Positions 59,769 to 64,000 of a DNA stretch of 64,000 bases are shown here, in pieces. This DNA comes from JAJDTT01 sp965116695 (GTDB lineage Bacteria > Acidobacteriota > UBA6911 > RPQK01 > JAJDTT01). How positions within the stretch are numbered: position 1 is the stretch's first letter; each line of letters opens with the position of its first letter. The notes beneath the pieces are model-generated. The model had not been told where the DNA came from and did not search any database. It saw only the letters and a list, made by a program, of their open reading frames with translations. A program made the position numbers and the translations under genes. The stretch spans positions 2,790,001-2,854,000 of the forward strand of contig OZ220706.1 in NCBI GenBank assembly GCA_965116695.1, in the 5' to 3' direction.

Positions 59769-61369
59769 TAGCGATTGAGTTTAAGGTCCTTGAGCACCGA
59801 TGTCGCTCCGCTGGGCCAACGAATCTCAACCCTGAGCGCCGCTTCCCCGTCGGGCACGCCAAAGAGAATGCGCGGGTCATTTTGTGAGCAATAGCTGGAG
59901 GAACTCCGTACCTCTCTCATCTGCTGAGGACCGCCTTTTTTGGAAGACAGAAAGACACGCGTCCCCAGGGCGTCGCTATTGCTGCATGTTCCCTGGAGTC
60001 TCAGGCCCAGCCAGTGATTCCCCAGTTGGTCTCGACGGTAGACCAGCGGTTGATCATCCAGAACAGAGACGACGATCTCGAGACTTCCGTCATTGTCGAG
60101 ATCGACAAATGCCGCCCCGCGTCCAACGGCGGCGGTTGGTGAGGGGAATGCCTGATTCGAAACATCGCGAAACTGGCTGTTCCCAATATTCAAGAACCAC
60201 TGATCCGGCATCGAATAGGGTGGCACGTTGGGGTAGAGATGACCATTCGCGACAAAGAGGTCCACGCGACCATCACGGTTGAAGTCGATGAAACCTGTGC
60301 CGAATCCCAAATAGCTCATAGTGGGTTGAGCTAGTCCGGTCTCGCGGGTGCTGTCGATAAAAAAGCCGTTCCCCAGATTGCGATAGAGGGTGTTGTACTC
60401 TTCCGAAAAATTCGTCACATACAGATCCAGCCAGCCATCGTTGTCATAATCCCCGGCGTCGACCCCCATCCCCGCTTGCTCTTTTCCGTTGGCATCCACG
60501 GCTACGCCAGCCTGCAGCGCCACATCTTTGAACTGACCCCGGCCGTTATTCCGAAAAAGATTGTTGGGAACCGAATCATTGGCGACGTAAACGTCGAGAT
60601 CGCCGTCGTTGTCATAGTCGGTGCAGACCACTCCAAGTCCATAGTAGCTGCGGTCGGCAATACCACTCGTTCTACTGACATCCGAAAAGACTCCGTTGCC
60701 CAGGTTTCTGTAAAGGACATCGCGGGAGGCCGGATAGCGCTTCGGTCCGCAATAGGCCGGTCGTCCTTTGAAACGGCAGAATCGGCCGGATGTGGGAGGG
60801 TCAGAAAAGTCGAAGTCCACGTAGTTGGTCACATAGAGGTCGACCCAGCCGTCCCCATCGAGGTCCGCAAAAGCTGCACTGGCACTCCAGGCACTACTGC
60901 CCGTGCCCGAAGCCTGCGTGAAGTCGGTAAAAGTACCATCGCCGTTGTTGCGGTAAAGCCGATTGGGACCGAGGTTTGTGACGTAAAGGTCCGTATCGCC
61001 GTCGTTGTCGATGTCAGCCGCTGCCCCGCCCATCCCCCAACCCAAATCTGCTACTCCTGCCTCCTTAGCTACCTCTTCGAAGTGTCCGTTGCCTTTATTG
61101 CGAAAGAGAAGGTTAGGAGTCTTCTTTCCGTCTCTCTGGGCTCCATTGACCAGGTAGACATCAATGTAACCGTCGTTGTTATAGTCAAGACAAAGGACCC
61201 CTCCACTCATCGAATCAACGATCAGGGGTTTGTCGGCGTCGCCAGTGATATTTTTCCCCAGGAATCCGAGTTCGCTTGAGACTTCTCTGTATTGATTCGG
61301 CTTGGAGAGAACGGCCATCGGCAGCCACAGAAGCAGGATCAAGCCGAGGCTCTTCAGTTTCATCATCAC
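59729..61369 (-). CDS. CRTAC1-type FG-GAP protein with ASPIC/UnbV domain
   Basis: This is a 546-residue protein starting MMMKLKSLGLILLLWLPMAVLS, a signal peptide with three possible initiator Mets. FG-GAP blades begin with VLCLDYNNDGYIDVYLVNGA. Later blades include NNGDGTFTDFTQASG and NLGNGVFSDVSRTSG. The ASPIC domain (SDALGTRVFLSSKKGG to FGVPDGEAALRVEIRWPSG) closes the protein. An RFCRFKGRPAYCGPK insert is the paired-Cys segment seen in other members. It lies 135 bases downstream of the GWxTD gene on the same strand. Its 3' end overlaps the convergent remnant frame by 40 bases. Confidence 0.93.
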   Translation of the reverse strand: MMMKLKSLGLILLLWLPMAVLSKPNQYREVSSELGFLGKNITGDADKPLIVDSMSGGVLCLDYNNDGYIDVYLVNGAQRDGKKTPNLLFRNKGNGHFEEVAKEAGVADLGWGMGGAAADIDNDGDTDLYVTNLGPNRLYRNNGDGTFTDFTQASGTGSSAWSASAAFADLDGDGWVDLYVTNYVDFDFSDPPTSGRFCRFKGRPAYCGPKRYPASRDVLYRNLGNGVFSDVSRTSGIADRSYYGLGVVCTDYDNDGDLDVYVANDSVPNNLFRNNGRGQFKDVALQAGVAVDANGKEQAGMGVDAGDYDNDGWLDLYVTNFSEEYNTLYRNLGNGFFIDSTRETGLAQPTMSYLGFGTGFIDFNRDGRVDLFVANGHLYPNVPPYSMPDQWFLNIGNSQFRDVSNQAFPSPTAAVGRGAAFVDLDNDGSLEIVVSVLDDQPLVYRRDQLGNHWLGLRLQGTCSNSDALGTRVFLSSKKGGPQQMREVRSSSSYCSQNDPRILFGVPDGEAALRVEIRWPSGATSVLKDLKLNRYHEVVEPACDEPG

Positions 61370-61504
61370 TGCCTATTCGCCAATCTCATAGGTGTTCCGC
61401 TCAAAAACCGTGAGGCCCGCCAAAAAGCAAGTTTGCTCCCTGCTGTAGGTAAGAGAAAGAATTAGTGGGGTGGCGAAAAGCGGCCCGAAAGTGTCGGATC
61501 TTGC

Positions 61505-63154
61505 TCAAGACTCGTCTGGCAGGACCTGGAAGCGGGTCCTTTGCAACACCTTTTTCTGCAGGATCCGATCCTCCACTTTCAACTCAAGGTCGTACTTGCC
61601 TGCTCCGAAGCCCTTCAAGCCGAAGATAAAAGCGACAGCTATTCGGTCCCCCAGGACTTCGAAGAGTGCCTGGTCCGCCTGGTTGAACAGCACTTTTCCA
61701 TAGCTGTCTTTGGCTTCTGCCAGGATGTCCAGATCTGGGTACGAGCTAGCACCATCGACTGCGAAGTTATACACCTCGAAATACATGCCGAGGGATTCTC
61801 CTGAACGGAAGTGGTTGTTGCTGACCGGGTAGACTTTCCATCCCAGCGCCGTCACAAAAGGATCCGGCAAGCTGCCCTCTTTGGCCGGAGTGATGAGATC
61901 GGAAAGGACAACCGACGAAAGCGAGAGTTCGTCGCTCATCTTGACAGGAAGATTCAACTTCTTTTCCAGGTAACCCATCTCGCCACTGGTGACGTCCTCG
62001 ACTACGAGACTTAGTTTGTACAGACCAGGCGACAGCGGGATGATCTTCTGGTAGCGCTTGTAGGGGTAGATATAGGCGTCCGAGGGATCCAGTCCCGCGG
62101 GCCGGTCATCGTAAACAGTCTCCTCGAACTCCTGAATGACCCTGCCGCCTGCACTTCTCACAGCACCGTAGAGATTCACGGTGGCGCGCTCCGTTTCTTC
62201 CCCCAGCGATTGGTACGTCAATTCCGAGACCGGAAGATAGACCGTGATCGGAGCCAGAAACGAAGAATCATTCAACCGCAAGTGCGAGTTGTTGGCTGAA
62301 ACGCGAAACTGTGTGTAGCGGACCCGCGTGTCTACCTGCGCCTTCAAATCAGTGAACTTGATCTCGGGAGGCTTTTGCAGCTGGAAATACCTCTCCAGAC
62401 GAAGAAAGGGATTCGCTCCTGCTTTGTGGTAGACGTCGTCGTCCCCGCCGAAGCTTCGCATCAGCTCCGAGCCCCTGATCCGAGAGGCTCTCGTCTCGAA
62501 GCCCATCTTCTCGAACAGGGTCTTCCCACCCCCGGGCATACGCAGGAGGGCATCCTTCTCCTCGGGCCGCAACGCGATCCGGAAGTCGCCTGTCATGGAA
62601 CGATCCACGAATTCGATCTCAATGCCGTTGCCTATCCCCTCAATGTAGTTGTAGAACCACTTTTCCATGGGGTAGACCTGGGTCGTGCCTCCACCCTCCT
62701 CGATCTCCCGATAGTAGGTTGCTCCTGCATCGTATTTGTCGACTGATTCAGGCGGGCCGAAAGTAATGTAGATGCGCCCCCGGTCAGTCTGCCATCCGAA
62801 CACACCCGCATTACTGTAACGCTCATTTGCATAGGCTATACGCCTGTAGTGCTCGACCTTGAACTCGTTGAAGTCCGTGGACGGATCGGGGTCGCGCCGG
62901 CGCCAGAACTGCTCGATAAAATTCTCCTTCTCCTCGTCAGCGGTGAGTTTCTCGAAGACCGATCTTTCCTCGGGAGTCACGATGTAGAAGACGTCTTCAT
63001 CGAGCCAATCGGAATAGGGATCTACACTTTCCTCCTTCTGGCGCTCTTCGTCCCGCTGAGTTCCGGGGAGAATGAAAGCGGGCGTGAGAAGGAGTAGAAC
63101 CGTGACTGCAACGAGCAGCAAACGCTCTTTGGAATGTAGGGTCTTGCGCGGCAT
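61505..63154 (-). CDS. GWxTD domain-containing exported protein, paralogue of the 36-kb gene
   Basis: This is a 549-residue protein with a signal peptide (about residues 10-32). The conserved block ENFIEQFWRRRDPDPSTDFNEF and the motif GWQTDRGRIYITFG (GWxTD at 120-124) match the 36268-37869 protein position for position. So do the later segments (IALRPEEKDAL, ALGWKVYP) and the closing YDLELKVEDRI. Function is unknown; the family is presumed periplasmic. It reads divergently from the TPR gene at 63349 across a 194-base gap. Confidence 0.92.
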   Translation of the reverse strand: MPRKTLHSKERLLLVAVTVLLLLTPAFILPGTQRDEERQKEESVDPYSDWLDEDVFYIVTPEERSVFEKLTADEEKENFIEQFWRRRDPDPSTDFNEFKVEHYRRIAYANERYSNAGVFGWQTDRGRIYITFGPPESVDKYDAGATYYREIEEGGGTTQVYPMEKWFYNYIEGIGNGIEIEFVDRSMTGDFRIALRPEEKDALLRMPGGGKTLFEKMGFETRASRIRGSELMRSFGGDDDVYHKAGANPFLRLERYFQLQKPPEIKFTDLKAQVDTRVRYTQFRVSANNSHLRLNDSSFLAPITVYLPVSELTYQSLGEETERATVNLYGAVRSAGGRVIQEFEETVYDDRPAGLDPSDAYIYPYKRYQKIIPLSPGLYKLSLVVEDVTSGEMGYLEKKLNLPVKMSDELSLSSVVLSDLITPAKEGSLPDPFVTALGWKVYPVSNNHFRSGESLGMYFEVYNFAVDGASSYPDLDILAEAKDSYGKVLFNQADQALFEVLGDRIAVAFIFGLKGFGAGKYDLELKVEDRILQKKVLQRTRFQVLPDES

Positions 63155-63348
63155 ACGTCTTTAGCAAGCTATTATGCGACGTGGGTGGATAGTCTTCAAG
63201 CACCTTTGACTGGTTTGACTGGCAACAGACGGCGGTGGGGGGCAAACTCTTTCGGCGCCCGAGGCGCCTCCTGCATTCGCTCCGGAGGATGGTGCATCCG
63301 GTTCGCACAATTGCACGCAGCACCTGTTTCAAGGTATGTAATTAGCCT

Positions 63349-64000
63349 GTGAAATGGACAGGCAAGCTTGCCGTGCTACTCGTCGCAACCCTCGCGAGCT
63401 TTGCCCTGGGACTGTCGCAGGAGCTTTTAGAGGCTCGCCAGAAGGCCCTGGAACTTCTCAACCAGAACAAATCGGCCGAGGCCGAGAAACTCTTTCGAGA
63501 ATACCTTGATTCTTACCCGGACGACGCTCAAGCCCTTTACTATCTGGGCGTCAGCTTGCACTTTCAGTCTCAATACAAAGCGGCGATCGAGGTCTTGGAA
63601 CGGGTTGTGGCGCTTCGTCCCCAGGTGGACAATCCTCAGTTCGAACCTTCGCGGCTGCAATACTTCCTGAGCCTGCTCCACTTCCAGAATGGGGATTTGG
63701 ACTCGGCACAAAGCAAGCTCGAACCACTCGTCAAAGAAGGCGCCGCCGCACCCGTTTACATTCTGCAAGGCCGGATTGATTTCGCCAGGAAGGACTACGA
63801 ATCCGCCGAGCGGCACATCTCCAGGGCCTTGCAAATGGACCTCCCGGATTCTGCGGAGGTTCACTACCAACTTGGATTAATCTATTCCGCCCAAGGAAAA
63901 CATGATAAAGCCGCGCGCTCTATAGAGGCAGCTCTGGAGCAACAACCCTCAAATCCAGATATTTTTTTCAAGCTGGCCGATACTTATTTTCAACTGCAAG
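63349..64000 (+). CDS. Exported TPR-repeat protein, 3' end outside the window
   Basis: The frame from the GTG at 63349 is open to the end of the window (217 codons). It starts with a signal peptide (VKWTGKLAVLLVATLASFALGLSQ, cleavage near residue 24). TPR units follow, including AEAEKLFREYLDSYPDDAQA, LYYLGVSLHFQSQYKAAIEV and VHYQLGLIYSAQGKHDKAAR. No ATG start with a signal peptide is available, so the GTG start is chosen. Another TPR protein next to CRTAC1 and GWxTD genes fits the pattern of the window. Confidence 0.85.
   Translation, partial: MKWTGKLAVLLVATLASFALGLSQELLEARQKALELLNQNKSAEAEKLFREYLDSYPDDAQALYYLGVSLHFQSQYKAAIEVLERVVALRPQVDNPQFEPSRLQYFLSLLHFQNGDLDSAQSKLEPLVKEGAAAPVYILQGRIDFARKDYESAERHISRALQMDLPDSAEVHYQLGLIYSAQGKHDKAARSIEAALEQQPSNPDIFFKLADTYFQLQ

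Overview
This is a GC-rich chromosomal window from an uncultivated-type bacterium. It is most likely an acidobacterium, judged only from gene content: two GWxTD-domain proteins, two TonB-type outer-membrane proteins with an N-terminal carboxypeptidase-regulatory-like domain, a DUF1501 / DUF1549-DUF1553 / pre-peptidase-domain operon, many TPR proteins, and an unusual density of FG-GAP/VCBS-repeat proteins of the CRTAC1 (ASPIC/UnbV) type. Planctomycetota share part of this repertoire and are the main alternative. I saw no rRNA, tRNA, phage or CRISPR locus. About forty genes are supported. Both window ends cut a gene.

Layout. 1-4 kb: two Gfo/Idh/MocA oxidoreductases and a formylglycine-type sulfatase. 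4.1-9.7 kb: a tight five-gene operon (oxidoreductase, TIM-barrel sugar isomerase/epimerase, HpcH/HpaI aldolase, PhyH-type dioxygenase, CRTAC1 protein), facing a TonB-type receptor (9.8-12.8 kb). 13-17 kb: an overlapping TPR-TPR-CRTAC1 operon. 17-20 kb: two convergent sialidase-like BNR lipoproteins whose stop codons abut. 20-21.5 kb: a parvulin-TPR fusion. 21.5-22.5 kb: a REP-associated tyrosine transposase (RAYT) surrounded by its presumed REP palindromes. 22.4-26 kb: two CRTAC1 genes, one with a frameshift. 26-32.7 kb: the PPC / DUF1549-DUF1553 / DUF1501 operon. 33-36 kb: an SDR and a ceramidase-like gene between inverted copies of a second palindromic repeat, then L-rhamnose mutarotase. 36-43.8 kb: a GWxTD protein, a CehA/McbA-type metallohydrolase, a nucleosidase, an M81/MlrC protein, an oxidoreductase and a cupin. 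43.8-53.3 kb: a large CRTAC1-thioredoxin-TPR protein interrupted by one in-frame UGA, a haem-motif VCBS protein, another CRTAC1 protein and a TPR protein. 53.4-58.5 kb: an SDR lacking its catalytic residues, a 3-hydroxyisobutyrate-dehydrogenase-like enzyme and a second TonB-type receptor. 58.7-64 kb: an unrecognised fragment, a CRTAC1 protein, the second GWxTD protein and the start of a TPR gene.

The overall theme is cell-surface and periplasmic carbohydrate or glycoconjugate use (sulfatase, sialidase-like, ceramidase-like, rhamnose mutarotase, oxidoreductases, aldolase, outer-membrane receptors), mixed with a large secreted beta-propeller and TPR repertoire of unknown function.

The two observations I rate highest are these. 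First, the 43.8-47.9 kb gene is open in one frame through a single UGA, which is followed by a stem-loop at +12 to +28 with a GGU-containing loop, the spacing of the E. coli fdhF SECIS; this makes it a candidate selenoprotein. Second, two families of GTAG-headed palindromic repeats, with a RAYT gene in one cluster, lie across gene ends so that the repeat itself supplies stop codons and C-terminal tails, and in one case an N-terminal extension.
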